Assembly: GCA_961205875.1 (NCBI GenBank)
Contig: OY540812.1
Span: 18,786,001-18,850,000, forward strand
DNA: 64,000 nucleotides
Reading direction: 5' to 3'
DNA from: Sialis fuliginosa
Taxonomy: Eukaryota > Arthropoda > Insecta > Megaloptera > Sialidae
The first letter of the stretch is position 1, and every line of letters starts with the position of its first letter. The translations under genes were made by a program, and so were the position numbers. Of this stretch, positions 33,536-46,339 are shown one piece after another. Under the pieces are notes generated by a model. That model was not told where the DNA came from, did no database searches, and worked only from the letters and a program-made list of their open reading frames with translations.

Positions 33536-34796
33536 TACATTTTTATTCGATACATAATAAATAATATAAAAAATATACTTCACTTACTTATTTGTTAATA
33601 ACCTATTTATATGTTTTATCCAGAGTTTACAAATACACCGTATTCATACAAAAAAATAAGATATTCTATATATTATGTATTTCTCTAAAGAAATTCTTGC
33701 CATCAATACTATTTGAAATTTAAATCAGTTCCAAAAAAACATCAAAACTAATCAGTAAACATGAAATATTATTTCTCAGTATTTATCATAAAACATATTT
33801 TAATTCATGCAACATCTAAACCGAAAACTTCAAAAAGTATCAATTTAACATAATAAAAAGTACAGTAATATCATATTTTTACCACCTGCGTTGTAACAAA
33901 ATGATAACTCATCTATACCACACACACAATCTTAACATTTCATATATATCAAAGGAAAGAAAAAAGAGCTCGCAAACATCGATCCATCTACTTAAATTCA
34001 AACGTTCAAATGATATCGACACGAATTTTTTCTATCCAATTTTTCAGAGTCTCGTTGGCTGTTTTTCCTAGTTAAATTTTGATGAGGCTATGTAAGCAAA
34101 CGGACGGTACGGTCAATTGCACCCGGTCTCTCAGAGTCGGTGTATATCCTTTCAGAGTTACTCAAGGTCCTTTTGCTTCCTTGTTATTCCACACTCGACT
34201 GTCCTAGTTATTGACGAAAAAGAGGTGAATTTTTAAGAAACACTGATAGATTTATGCGAACCGCAACTCGAATGCACATTTTCAGTTATCCACATTCATC
34301 TTCGGCCACGTCTTAGAACTTGTGTAAATAAATAAAAGTCAGCTTGATGCGGTAACTTTTTATCTGACTGAGAGGAAAATTTGTTTTCCATTGAATAACG
34401 ATATGAAATACGGATAATTTAACAGATTAAAGATAAGCATTACTTAATAAATGTTAATAATATAATTTTTACTTTTATATACCCATGTATATGAAATATA
34501 ATTAGTATAGTTTTTTCCAAATCCGGGTTTTTGATGAAATTATCCATTTTGACCTTCCCTAAATCCATTTGAACTATTATCGCCATGATGTCTGTGTGAC
34601 TCTCTGTCGGTCTGTAAGCGCTCAAATACGACAAATCGTAGAAGAGTGTAGTTTTATATTTAAAATTAATTTTTGTCTGAGATGAAAACCTTTTATTTTT
34701 GAAAACGATCTTTCAACCGGATATGGATGTTTACTGACATTACTTTGGAAATTATGAGATAATCTTTGTTTGTAAATACTACTCTTAACTCTTTTG
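33536..34796. other. Intergenic DNA with a GC-richer unique patch
   Basis: The part at 34020-34330 is richer in GC than its surroundings but has no long open frame. Part of 34540-34700 is similar to 2505-2620 and is an old dispersed repeat. Nothing else was recognised. Confidence 0.35.
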
Positions 34797-35182
34797 TTAC
34801 TACCGGGCGTTATAACGCCCTAAAAAATGCTTTATATTTAAGTGAAATTTTTAATTAGTTTTGATTTTTATAACATGGATTATTATATAACAATCGACAC
34901 AGTAACTATCAAAATGAGTTTGTGAACACATATAGTTACCACAAAAAAATAGCTTTGAGGTGCATTTGGGGTTCAAAATTTATTGGTGTGATTACTTTTC
35001 ATCATGTCCTCGAAATAATACATTTCTATACTGTTACTATTTGCTAATATATATTTTTTGTTATTTTTCCTTGAGAATATTAGATAACCTATTAAATCAA
35101 GAAATAAAATTTTTGTATTTTGATATTTATCGTTCGAAAAATTATCGTTATATTACGTGGGCGTTGTAACGCCCGGTAGTAA
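34797..35182. mobile_element. MITE-like element with self-palindromic ends (386 bp)
   Basis: Terminal inverted repeats of 24 bp with one mismatch (34797-34820 and 35159-35182) begin ttactaccgggcgtt. Within each end is a 16-base self-palindrome, gggcgttataacgccc on the left and gggcgttgtaacgccc on the right, so each end could fold by itself as well as pair with the other. The interior is AT-rich and non-coding. No clean target duplication is visible. Confidence 0.65.
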
Positions 35183-35189
35183 TGTACCT

Positions 35190-35479
35190 AGGGGTCATCC
35201 ATAAAATTCGTCACGCAAATTTAAATCATTTTTGACCCCTCTGTCCATTTAAGTTTCGCTGCATCATATTTTTTCAGCCCCTTACCTAATTATACGTCAC
35301 AAAACCTACCCCCCCCCCAATAAAGTCTATAGTTTAAAAAAAAAGGAATAAAATTGATGTGGGTATTTCAAACGTCACGTTAGTTCGGCCCCCTTCCCCT
35401 CCTCGTCACATATTATCAAGCTAAGCAATTGCCCCTCTCCTCCCCCTTTTTTACGTACATATTTTTTGGACGACCCCTT
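35190..35479. mobile_element. MITE-like element with aggggtc termini (about 290 bp)
   Basis: The left end aggggtcatccataaaat and the right end, in reverse complement aaggggtcgtccaaaaaat, form an inverted repeat of about 18 bp. The interior has C-rich and pyrimidine-rich blocks (35310-35319 and 35390-35450) and no coding frame. Similar ends are common in insect repeats. It lies only 7 bp from the element at 34797-35182. Confidence 0.55.
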
Positions 35480-35687
35480 ATCTGCACCCAAAAACACATG
35501 TTTTAACATACTATACTCCAACAAATTTTTTTTTATTAATTACTATTTTGTTCAACTAATTTCTTTCTTCCAAATACTAACTGAAAAAACTAAATTTTCA
35601 ATAAAAACAACTTTTTCTGTGTGTTTTAATCAACTTGAAATGAATATAAATGACTTAAACCGATCTCTATGGCCGTAGTGGATACAA

Positions 35688-35870
35688 CTACCGGGCGTTA
35701 TAACATCCCTCATTTTCCAGCTTTTCTAGATAACATATATTTTTTTTATTATTTTTCCTGGCAAACTACATGCGTAAGGATACACATACCAAAAAATTAT
35801 AATAATCGGAGATAAAAAATAGTTTCAGTAACAAGGGGGTTAAGGAGTTTTTTCAAGACTCTGTAGGTCA
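35688..35870 (+). repeat. Second, partial copy of the palindrome-ended MITE
   Basis: It begins actaccgggcgttataac, like the element at 34797, and shares an inner block with it (agataacatatatttttt versus ctaatatatattttttg followed by ttatttttcct). The second palindrome half is degraded (catccc), and no opposite end is found. Confidence 0.5.
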
Positions 35871-35879
35871 GAGGGTGTT

Positions 35880-37945
35880 GAAGATAGACCCCCTTTTTCA
35901 TTACAATTTTTTACTCACAATGACCCAGGGAATCACCTCTTAAAATATCAATATCTCAAACCGAACCATCCTGTATATTAATTGGAAACATTTGAAAAAA
36001 TATGCATGTATCAATTACAAAATCATTACTGCAAAAAATTAATATTATTGTTCCTACAATTAAAAACTGTTTTCATTTAACCCTTTCAAGAACTGTCAAT
36101 AACACAAACAAATTAAAAAGTCTATACGCTTTATCAAATATTTTTCTTCTCCACGTTATTGATGTTAACTGTTTGAATGTTTTTGATACTTCCCCTTCCT
36201 TCATTTGAAAATTTAATTATAAAGGTATGCACAGAGTGCGTTGTCGACCTTTGATGTCGAGTGCCGTTAGCTAAAAAATATGTAATGTAGAAACAAAGGG
36301 TTAAATAAATGAAATATATGCGAATAGGTTTATGCCTGCTGAAATATGCATCAAAGCAATGTGGGGAAAGATCAATTTATTTTTTTATTTTTAATTAATA
36401 TTAATTTTTAACTGTTACATATAAGTTCGTCATAGTTTATAACATCACGTTTGTACAGAAACGAAGATATTGTAAAAGCTCTCAATTTTTCACCAGTGTC
36501 GACTATTTGAGACACCTCAGAATGTATTCAATTATTTTTATAAAGATGTATAAGTGGATTTGAATTTGTGTATGTATGTATGTATTAATTTTTCACGATA
36601 TTTTGAAAATGGTTCAACGGATTTAGACATATTTTTAATTCGTTTTGCTCAATTTATAACATAAAATACGATTTTTATGTTTGATTTAAGACAAAATTAT
36701 TAATGAAATTATTTCATTTTTAAATCATATTAGCTATAAAATTATTCTAAATTCTATGACTGATAGACCACTAGCCTTTAATTTTTTTAACATCTCAGGT
36801 TTTTATGAACTATAAACCATTGAAAAATATTTTAAAATTTTTCAAATTTAATCTTAAAACACTTCTTTCAAAGAGAAATAAAAAATAAGCAAGCTTATTG
36901 TTAGCCAACACACTTTACAACAATCACCCCTTGAAACTAAAATTTCCTGTACAAACCTATACTAGCTTGAAACTATAAAGCTCCCTAGCCCCAGAGCTCA
37001 GTGATTGCCATTCCGGACTAGACAGAGTTAACTTAATTCCGGAAAAGCTCTCGTAGCGCTAAACGGTAATGGTTGCCCAGCAATGGCTATAAGTAGCTGA
37101 TGTACAAGATGGGATCTATGCAGTTCAGTGGCGTATCAACATGTAAGTATTGTTAATCGATTTTATTGAACAAAAACATATAAAAATATAGCTCGCTGAC
37201 AATTAGGTCAATTAAAATCTTTTTTATATATATAAGTCCAGGTTTTTTTTAATTTTAATTTCAGTTTGAATTTATATCAATGATCCATTATATTAATTAC
37301 TCTTAATATTAATTAAGAGTAATGAAACCACGTAGTCATATTTGAAAAAAAAATGTAGAATTACGCAAATTAATCTCGAATTGATATGTAATGAAGGGAG
37401 GTACTTATTGTTCAATACACGTCAAAATCTAAAGTTCTACTCTCAATTATCCTAAGAATTTATGAAAATCTAGTTGTTGTAAGTTATTTTTGCGGAGCAG
37501 GCAGACAAATTTACGTCGAACACAGGACGCAGTATATATTTTTCCCACTTGCACTAATGTATTTGTAGTGTTATTTTTCAGTGGCGCAAGCGCACAACGC
37601 CAGCGCTGTTACTATATACGCATTAGTTACATATTTTTCAGATTTCTTATTGTTTTTAATAATGGTATGTTTGAAATGTGTCATTCTTGTTTAAATAATT
37701 AAATAAATGTACACTTTACAATCTCCTAAATTTTCAAAAAAAATCGTACTCTTTTTTTAATTGATTTTTATCTTTTGTCTATATTTTAACATTCTATTTT
37801 CATCAACTGCCGTTTAACGCCATGCATTACTTGTATGAAATTTCAACTTATTCCTACTGGTTTGACGTAACTACCCAATTAACCTCCTTAATAAAACAAA
37901 ATAAAAAATGCATTATTCAACCTATTGAAGTTTACACGCACAGTT
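35880..37945. other. Intergenic DNA, no gene seen
   Basis: Mostly AT-rich. A GC-richer stretch at about 36980-37140 (cagagctcagtgattgcc and similar) looks like an eroded LINE 3' end or SINE, but I cannot place it. The frame at 37490-37702 has no family motif. Confidence 0.35.
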
Positions 37946-38024
37946 AGGGTCGATCCAGACTATCGAACTGCTCTACGTCCGTTCTCGCTCCAGTCAAATA
38001 TTTAGTATAGTGTGGATCGGCCCT
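37946..38024. repeat. Short inverted-repeat unit 1 (79 bp)
   Basis: The left end agggtcgatccagactat and the right end, in reverse complement agggccgatccacactat, form an 18-bp inverted repeat with two mismatches. It is head-to-tail with the longer unit at 38026-38228, separated by one base. Confidence 0.6.
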
Positions 38025-38025
38025 T

Positions 38026-38228
38026 AGGTCGATCCAGACTATCGTGCCAGTCTCGGTCCGATCTCACTCCAATCAAAATTTAAATATACAGTAAACAATG
38101 AAATCATTCACACTATAGGTATCGTGCCGATCTCGATCCAATAACGCTTCGATACAGTATTTACTAGAGTAAATATTTGACAGGTATCGAGACCGGACCT
38201 GGACCGGCACGATAGTGTGGATCGACCT
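38026..38228. repeat. MITE-like inverted-repeat unit 2 (203 bp)
   Basis: The ends aggtcgatccagactatcg and, in reverse complement, aggtcgatccacactatcg form a 23-bp inverted repeat with one mismatch. The interior contains further gatctcgatcca-type words and a gaaatcattcacactat segment that recurs, inverted, in the related copy at 59778-60030. It is non-coding. Confidence 0.65.
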
Positions 38229-40054
38229 TTACTGTTTGCACAGTTATCCGATGAACCCAAAAATTCGTCTCAAACAAATTTTATTTTTCCCTCTCCGTTC
38301 TTAAAAATAATTTATATTTAAAATATAAAAAACTCATATCCGACATCCCTTATATTTAATTTTATCTAGCTGTTGAATAGATACATTTTTGTAGTCAATT
38401 TAATTTTTAGAATAATGACATTTTGTCCAGCTACATAGCTAATTATATGGGACCACTGTGCGCTTGTGTAGATATCAAAAATGTAGAGGATGGGAGAGTA
38501 AATAATAAATAAACATTGGCATACAATTACTTCTCTACAAACGTTTAAGAGTAAATATTATAAGACTAAAAAAAAAAAATTTATTTTTCCTTTGTAAATT
38601 ATAAATCGCCGCCAATTAAAAATACATATAAATACATGCACATTTTATTTATAATTTAAGGTCATTATTCAAGTCTCAGGGATTTACTTACATCATGCAT
38701 ACATATCAGGCGTAAAGAAAACAACTGAAGCGCTACCGTATGTTGCGGGAAAGCATAAATTACCTATGAGTGTTTTAATTACAAACAACCCCACACGGGC
38801 CGCAAGCGACGCCACTGGCATACCTCCGTGTTTGAGCCGCTTTCCGTATGTGTACGTTATATAGTAACTAATGAATGAATTATGTTTAAACCTAATAATA
38901 CAATTTATAGAGGTTAATGCTATTATATTTTCTTTTGGGATACAAATCTCTGTGCGGTTTTTGTTTTATTTTGTTTTTCATTCCCTTGTTCTCTATGACC
39001 TGTTTTCTAGTTATTTATTTATTTGTTTTTTATTGAATACTTTGAATATTACGTTATTGTTATTATTTACTATTAACAATTACTTATAATTATATGTATA
39101 ATCAGCATGTTTTTAGGTTAGGTTAGGTTAAAACTTATAAATATTCATTATTTACATACGTACCTATATCATTTTTTAATCTTTATCTCCTATTTTAAGT
39201 ATATAGACACTGTAAATTAAATAAACCTAGTTACATTTGTATTTAACATTTTAAAATATTTTTTTTTGAGCTTTATTTGATTATAGTTATCTGGCTTATA
39301 AAATAAACTAATCAAAGTAGGTAGGTATTATTATTTTTAATTATTAACCTTAATCCAGCAATACAAATACATACATATATAGGTACAAATTCATTAATTT
39401 GGAAAAAAAAATTGTTTTAAATTATATTTTCTCTAAAACAATAAAAAATTATTTAAATATACCTACCTACACTATTATTTATATATAATTTCAGTTTTTA
39501 AAGAAAAATAAGCATAATTAAGATATATTTTGCTTTGCCAAGTAATTTTAAAAAAAAATTTTTTTAATATGTTATCAATTCTTTTATATCATAAAAGCGC
39601 TGTTATTGTTTTATCACTAGTTAATAGAATTAGCCACTTGATGTGCTTAATTTATAAAAGACGGAAACAAACAGCCGAAATACATGTATATTTTACCGGT
39701 TTTCAGTATCGTGTCAACGATCGTTATAAAAAATTCACGTCGAACTCATATTTTGAAACTATTGTTTACAAAGAAAGGTAGATTTCGCTGGGATTAAGAT
39801 TTAACAATCTGCTAAACTGCCACAGCCATCCTCTATAAATTTTAATAACATTATTTTGGTTTTTACCAGTATTTGTGGTGAATTTATAAAATGTTTCTCG
39901 CACTTTAAATTTAATATTATATTCTCGTTTAAATATACTGTATGCAGTTATTTATCAAGTATTATTATTAATAGTGTCAATAAAATAAGAAAACATGAAA
40001 ACTTGTGCATTACTCATTTTTTTATCTGTGATTTTTGACGTCAAAAGAAAAATA
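38229..40054. other. Intergenic DNA, no gene seen
   Basis: Includes a small GC-richer patch at 38785-38850 and a TTAGG run at 39113-39130. The open frames at 38871-39089 and 39530-39781 are AT-driven and show no family motif. Confidence 0.4.
39113..39130 (+). repeat. Interstitial TTAGG telomere-like run (3.6 copies)
   Basis: Three tandem ttagg units and a partial fourth. TTAGG is the usual insect telomere repeat, but a run this short occurs by chance or from small insertions and does not imply a chromosome end. Confidence 0.5.
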
Positions 40055-40971
40055 CTACCTTGATCAAAAAGTTTCCGGAATTTATTCAGGAAATTAAAAA
40101 TACAAGATTATATATCAAAATCGATATTGTCCCCTTCAAAGTACTCCCCATCGACTGCACTGCAACGCACTTATGCCAGCACTTGATCCAATCCTCGAAA
40201 CATTTTTTATATTCGGTTTGCGGTATGGCCATCAGAGCCATCTTCGATTTTTCCATGATCTCATCTCGGGTGCTGAAACGCGTTCCGCGGAGCGGTTTCT
40301 TGAGTCGACTGAATAGGAAAAAGTCGCAGGGAGCCAAATCAGGTGAATTCGGTGGTTGTTGAATGGTATTCGATTCGTTTTTACCCAAATGTTCACGGAT
40401 AATGATGGCATTGTGCGACGGTGCGTTATCGTGGTGCAAGATCCACGAGTTGTTTGCCCACAAATCCGGTCTTTTTTTGGCGAATTGCTTCACGCAAACG
40501 CCTCATAACGCCCAAATAATACTCCTTGTTGACGGTCTGGTCTTGTGGAAGGAATTCATGATACACAACACCCTTGTAATCCATGAAAACTGTGAGCATC
40601 GCCTTCTTTTTCGACTGAAAACGACGTGGTTCGTGCCACTGATAAACGACTGTTTTCTTCAGAGTATCGTTGCCGAAACACTTTTCTAACATTTGCAATG
40701 TCGTCGCACCATCGAAACCGTTTTTAACGTAAAATTTAATACAAACTCGTTGTTGCAAATTCAATTCCATTTTTAAAATTGTACAAAATCGAAACATGCA
40801 CAATCGCAGATGTACTCAATACGGCGTCACTTTCACAAATATTAAGCTTTCAAGCTGAAAATTTCATAGAATGTCAATGACAGATGTGGCAAGCTAAAAA
40901 AAAGAGAACTCAAATCGGGTGACTGAGAGCGCCACACGGTGGTGATTCCGGGAACTTTTTGATCAAGGTAG
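40055..40971 (-). mobile_element. Internally deleted mariner transposon (917 bp)
   Basis: Terminal inverted repeats of about 24 bp begin ctaccttgatcaaaaag at both ends, with one mismatch. TA flanks on both sides (40053-40054 and 40972-40973) are the Tc1/mariner target duplication. Full mariners are near 1.3 kb, so about 0.4 kb is missing. The transposase gene lies on the - strand and is broken by a deletion and a frameshift. The element cannot make active transposase but has intact ends. Confidence 0.9.
40086..40770 (-). pseudogene. Mariner transposase (DD34D), deleted and frameshifted
   Basis: The reading frame begins at ATG 40770 (MELNLQQRVCIKFYVKN), which is the first helix-turn-helix. 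At about 40632 the frame jumps from VVYQWH directly to EPRRFQSKKK. This removes the rest of the DNA-binding domain, the linker and the first catalytic Asp. An extra A in a seven-A run (T-run 40472-40478 on the + strand) then shifts the frame before RPDLW. The remainder keeps HHDNAPSH and SPDLAPCDFF, with exactly 34 residues between the second and third catalytic Asp, the signature of mariner rather than Tc1 (DD34E). Since the first Asp is gone, it could not be active even with the frame repaired. Confidence 0.9.
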
Positions 40972-40973
40972 TA

Positions 40974-42654
40974 ATAGATATTTTTCTAGAAAAAAACGTT
41001 ATAGTAAATCCAAAAACAACATTTCTCGACGAGGGATCGTTACGAAATCATCCATTTTACAAAAATTATTGCAATCTTACGATATTTAGAAAAATAATAA
41101 GATGGGGTAAAATTGAAAACAGGAATACGAAACAAAATTGTTAGTTTATAGGATAAATATTTATTATCTATTATATTTATATCATTTTTTAACTGTGACC
41201 ATTTTTTTAAAGAAATTATATATTTTGTAATGACAATTTAAGGATTCAATAGTATAAATCGATACATGTTAGACTCAAAATATATGCCTACTATATTTTT
41301 TTAACACCGAAGATCTCCCTTCTATAAAAATAAAATGAATTCAACTGAAAATAATTCAGAGAGCGATTATTACATCGAATACACGCTTATTTAAAATTAA
41401 AAATCTAATCTCGTCTAATTTATATAGCAATAAAACATAACAATGTTTAAGTTCATAATATAGATTAAGCAACATGTTAATAAATTTGAAAAATATAATA
41501 GATGAATTATTAATTAAGGTAAAGTAGGGTGCATGTATGAATGCATAGCAGCAGGGGCGTGCAAATTGAGGGTTATGTCCCTAAAGGAAAATACGGGTGA
41601 CACTTTAGGAGGGTCGGAGTTATTTGAGAGGAAGAAGTTTATAGAAAAAACAGGTCGTTGTTTTTCTTGATATACTATGTACATTTAAAAAAAGCAATTT
41701 ATTCATATTGGTATTTATTGAATATTTATGAACCTATTAACTGATACCTTATTATTATTAAAGGTAATGTGCTAGAAATAAAAAAGTATGGAAATTGTAA
41801 AATACTGTAAAATAAATTAGATATTTGTTTGTTTTATTTTGTAAAAGAAAAACTTAATTATTTTTCTCGTCGTATATAACACTAAAGCTATTGATTTTTT
41901 TAAGTTCTATTATACTCGATATTTATTATAATACTAAAATAGGAAAACTAATTTTAATTAAGAGGATAAAAATCGTAGTTGTTATTTGTCAAAATAAATA
42001 GGAAAAACATGACAATTTTGCTAGTAATTTAACTTTCAGAGATGTTTCCTTTTGTATTCCTTATCAATGTTTGCATTTTCTACAAAAGTATATCAATCTA
42101 TAATGAAGTATGGAAAAATTCATTAATCATTGTTAGTTTTACTTATTTATAAAAACTCACATTTTAATGCACTATCGATTGTTTTTATGTGGGAGACCAA
42201 CGACATGGACCCCTAAATGCAAACAGGATATCACCAACAACATAAGGGTGTTTGTTCGAACCGTGCTTGTGATTTTATCTTTATGTTTTCGAACAGAATG
42301 CTTGCATGCATGCATATCTGCATACAGAATATGAGTTTTAATTAAATTTTTTTGTTTACTAAACAAACTACACTCTCTTGTAAACAAATAAGTACCTTGA
42401 ATAACTATAGAAAATATAAATTTATGTGTGTTCGTAAATGTATGTGATAAAGGATTTTTTTTATATATATTACAATATTGTGTTAACCACAACTATATCG
42501 ATTTACCTGAAAATGTTAAGTTTTCATTATTCTAAAAGGTTAAAACGAAATAAATAAAAAAAAAACTGCCAAGTATTTCCTCGTGCTAATTTCATCAAAA
42601 GTGTAATTAATTATTAAAGAATTTTAATAAATACCTACTGATAAAGTATTCTAT
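40974..42654. other. Gene-free AT-rich intergenic DNA
   Basis: No gene was recognised. A small GC-richer phrase at about 41545-41640 looks like an eroded transposon end. The 106-codon - strand frame at 42172-42492 shows no family motif. Confidence 0.4.
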
Positions 42655-42795
42655 AATTCGAATTTTTTTTAAATACGTGTCTGATTATTTTTCGTATATT
42701 TTTAATTTTTTGACAATTTCAATCAAAAAAATTTTTTTTTCTGCTATGCAAACGTCAAAATGACATTTAAAAGATGAAGTGAACATTTAGAAATC
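42655..42795 (-). repeat. Fragment shared with the repeat at 49168-49612
   Basis: The words ctgattatttttcgtatatt and tcaaaatgacatttaaaa occur here and, in the same order and strand, at about 49300-49390. It is a partial, old copy of an inserted or internal block of that repeat. Confidence 0.5.
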
Positions 42796-45016
42796 GATGA
42801 ACAAATTATTTTTCATTTAAAAAAGTAACCACATAGCTTCTCGTATTTTTCAGATATTGACAAGGAAGCAATTATAAAAAAAATATTATTATGAAAAATT
42901 ATCTACATATAAAAAAAAATAAAAAATAAAATGAGAAATACTATTGCTTCTTCCATTCCTACCATGGCACTATATAAAAACTCAGGTGTATAAACTTTAT
43001 AAAAACTATAGTTTTTATAAAGAAATTATGAATGTCTATAAAAATACAAAAATTTAACTAGACCGAGAAGAACCGGGTTGAATTTTGACGAGTATCTCAG
43101 TTTTAAGGTATTGTCAATATTTTATATTTTAACATGATTCTAGATTCATTTATGACTGTAATTACACAATATTTTCCATATGTTTAATGTATAAAATTGA
43201 TATTTTATAATTTATACGAGATCAACACGAGATTGCAACGAGATTGCTCATAATGCAAATATCGTCTTATCTCGTTTCGTCTCAAGTCCTACACGAAAAT
43301 AACAATTTTTTTAGTTATAGGTATGTATTAAATTATTTTTTTTTAAATATTGAACAATTGGATTTAATGCATTAGCAACAAACTTCCTCTTCATACAAAA
43401 AATAAATGTTAAATAATTTCAAATAAAACGATTGTTCTTTAGTACCTACAAACTTATTTGATACAAAAAGAGTAAAAGAGCATAACACAATTAAAAGTAA
43501 TGTATTTAAACTTAATAAGACTTCTAATTTTTCACTAAATTCTGACAGGAAAAACGATTGAATTAATCTACTAAATGCCAGTAAAAAGTGTACAGAGCAA
43601 AGCAAAGAGCATTTCAGTATTACAAAAATAATTAACTAATTACTAACAGGGTTCAATTACTTGATTAAACAAAAAACACAACTGGCTATTCATCATTTTG
43701 AAATTATTAAAAACCAATCCAACATTCAGTGTACATATTTTAGATTCCCAAAACATTTCCGACCGTACAAAAGCAACAAGCAAATACAGTGAAACGTGGT
43801 TGTTGATAATAAAAAAATCGAGTTAATTGAATATTTAACATAAGCTGCCATTTAAAAAAAATAAAATCTTAAGAAGTTTGTTAGGAACAAAATATGAATA
43901 GAATATGAATATTTAAGAAACAATATACATTTATGTAATATTTATTTTCATTATTTAAATAATAAAATGTAAATGAAGTAGGTACCTACGCGAGAAATTG
44001 TAGAGACTTTATCTGTATTTATTTATATTAACAGTTGTCCAATCTTTTAAAATCATGCAGGAAAGAAATTCTTTTGTAATATCTAATAAAGAACCTATTT
44101 ATTTTATATTATACATATATTGTACACTGTACTGTACAGTACATATATCTATTAGTATTATCTAGCAAAAAATTTTACATACATATACAAATATACAGTG
44201 CTGAAACAGCCTGTATATATGTATAATAATATATCAAATATTAAACACCTTATTAATAAATTGCCTTTGTCATGGGTAAAGTCATATAATGTTTTATAAA
44301 TTATTTTTAATAAACATTCTGCATATCGATGGATTAATTCTAAGTTGGAACACTGAGAAAATTTTACAGGAGACGATAAAAACCGTATAATTATTGCAAA
44401 TACTGCGTACCAAACTTAAATGTTGTGCATTACCTTCTTAAAAGAATTATAAAAAATAATAATGAGGAAACCAGTTGGTGGGGATATGATATTTCATACA
44501 AACAATTTTTTAAACTATATAAAAATAATTAATATAATTAAATAATTATATTACAATTAAAAACTCAATTTTGAAAATTTAACTAATAAAATTATATTCG
44601 TGGTGTTTCGGTCTAACAATGTCTTACTATACTCAGATAACAGTTTCGGCGAATAACGGAAATTAAAAAAATGTTAAACATTGCCTGGTCATGGAATGAA
44701 TTAATCATAGACCGACCACTTGTGAATGATGAAGGTAAGAAGGGGTGTAATATTTTTTGACGTATAACGAATATATTTGTATCAAAACTAAATTATATTT
44801 TCAGCAATTTGATAACTATCAGGATATATTAATCTAAATTATGACATTATGTCGGGATTTATGTCAAGGTCTTGGAAATATCAAACGATAAAAAAAAAAC
44901 ATCCTTGTAATTTTGCAAGCGGTGATCTGTCTATACATAATACATATTATACATTATCTTGCATATATTAATTATTGTGTTCGCGAACCAGTTTTTTTTA
45001 ATTATAGAATTATTTT
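42796..45016. other. Gene-free AT-rich intergenic DNA
   Basis: No supported gene. A 16-base palindrome tgtactgtacagtaca lies near 44129. Nothing else was recognised. Confidence 0.4.
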
Positions 45017-45428
45017 TGCTTCCTCGCAATATCGAAGATACGAGAAGCTTTGTGATCGTTTCAGATTGAGACAAAAAAAATGTTCTCCGATTTCAAAATT
45101 TTAAATTGATCTTTCTGTTTCACGTCAAGACAAACACTTTTCGTTCCGTGTCTGTCTGTCTGCCCATCTGTCCGTGTGTCCGTCCGTCCGTCTGTCCCCT
45201 GCATCCTTGTCACACGCATAACTCATGAACCACTGAACCTATATTGTTGAAATTTGGTCGGATGGTTGGGTCTGATTTGAGGACGTTCCCATTTCAAAAT
45301 CGTATGTAAGAGGGAGGAGTTACATCCCAAATTAGTTATTTTTCAAAATTCCCCCAAAACGACACATGTTCCGTAAAAATTTTATAGGAATTTTTTTTCA
45401 CCTTTGGTGAGATTAGTACGAGGAAGCA
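45017..45428 (+). repeat. Dispersed non-autonomous repeat, copy 2
   Basis: Collinear with 12465-13024 but shorter inside. It begins tgcttcctcgcaat and ends tacgaggaagca, so its ends are inverted over about 12 bases, suggesting a DNA-transposon derivative. It contains the TCTG/TCCG-rich tract (45150-45198) and the aactcatgaaccactgaacc landmark. It is non-coding. Confidence 0.65.
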
Positions 45429-46339
45429 CTGTGCATTTACTTGGCAGATTTTTTTTTATTTGGTACTCTACATCCATCTAAATTCTAAAGGTCGAGCTCG
45501 TAACCTTAAGAAACAAAGTGGTTCCGTTTAATTATCTAGCTGGACAAAAGGTCGTAATTTTATAAATTAAATGGGCTACCAAAATGTATCTATTCAACAG
45601 TAAGAGAAGTATGGATTATGGATATCAGACTAGCACTTTTTGTATTTATAAAAACACAGTAAGAAAAAAAAAATTTCGCGAGTGTTAAGTTTTTGGGTCA
45701 TTCGGAAAATTTTGTTGTTTAACATAAACAGCACGTGCAAAATTTCAAGAGGTTGTGGTTTATTGTTATGTCATTTCAGTACAATGCACTTCATATTTTT
45801 TCATTAATGTACTGGGTGTTCAGCCCAGTTTAGCTACACATTTGAATAGCCATAATGTGCACTGACCTAGAACTATTAATTATCATACATAGTTACGTTT
45901 CTCCACTATCTATAGTCCACTATCTAGATTGGTCTGCGTTATTCTGCACATTTTTTTATGTGTACCGATGCAGATCAGCTGAAAATCAATAATTGATAAC
46001 GATTATTTTTTAAGCACTCAATAACTTTAGATTTTATTAATTAGAAGCAAAACCATTAACTTATTATTACTCATCATTCATTTAATTTTTTTTATATTTA
46101 TTTTAATTCATGACAATCAAAATATCCCTGGTCGAACAAATTACTCATGCTTATTTCCACGCCTTTACCCAATTAATTAATAATTGTTGGAGAAAATCGG
46201 CACATGAAAAACTTTTTTTATCTCATCCAAACATAAAAATACTCTAAAACAGACGCGTACTGCACTAAAGACGAGTGCACAAAGTGTATATAAAAAAATA
46301 TACAATAATTTTATTCAGCTGTGTGCAAAAACATTTTCA
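45429..46339. other. Intergenic DNA, no gene seen
   Basis: AT-rich. A hairpin word ctgggtgttcagcccag lies near 45812. No repeat partner or coding frame was found. Confidence 0.4.

Noticed and set aside
37946..38228. Repeated gatccagactatcg words suggested a CRISPR-like array
   Set aside because: The repeats are inverted terminal repeats, not evenly spaced direct repeats, and the DNA is eukaryotic.
39113..39130. TTAGG run as evidence of a chromosome end
   Set aside because: Only 3.6 units, surrounded by ordinary intergenic DNA.
40060..40689. Two + strand open frames of about 100 codons in the mariner
   Set aside because: They lie antisense to the recognisable transposase and have no independent support.
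42165..42185. aatgcactatc resembling the miR-277 seed region
   Set aside because: The match stops after the seed-like part and no precursor hairpin is present.
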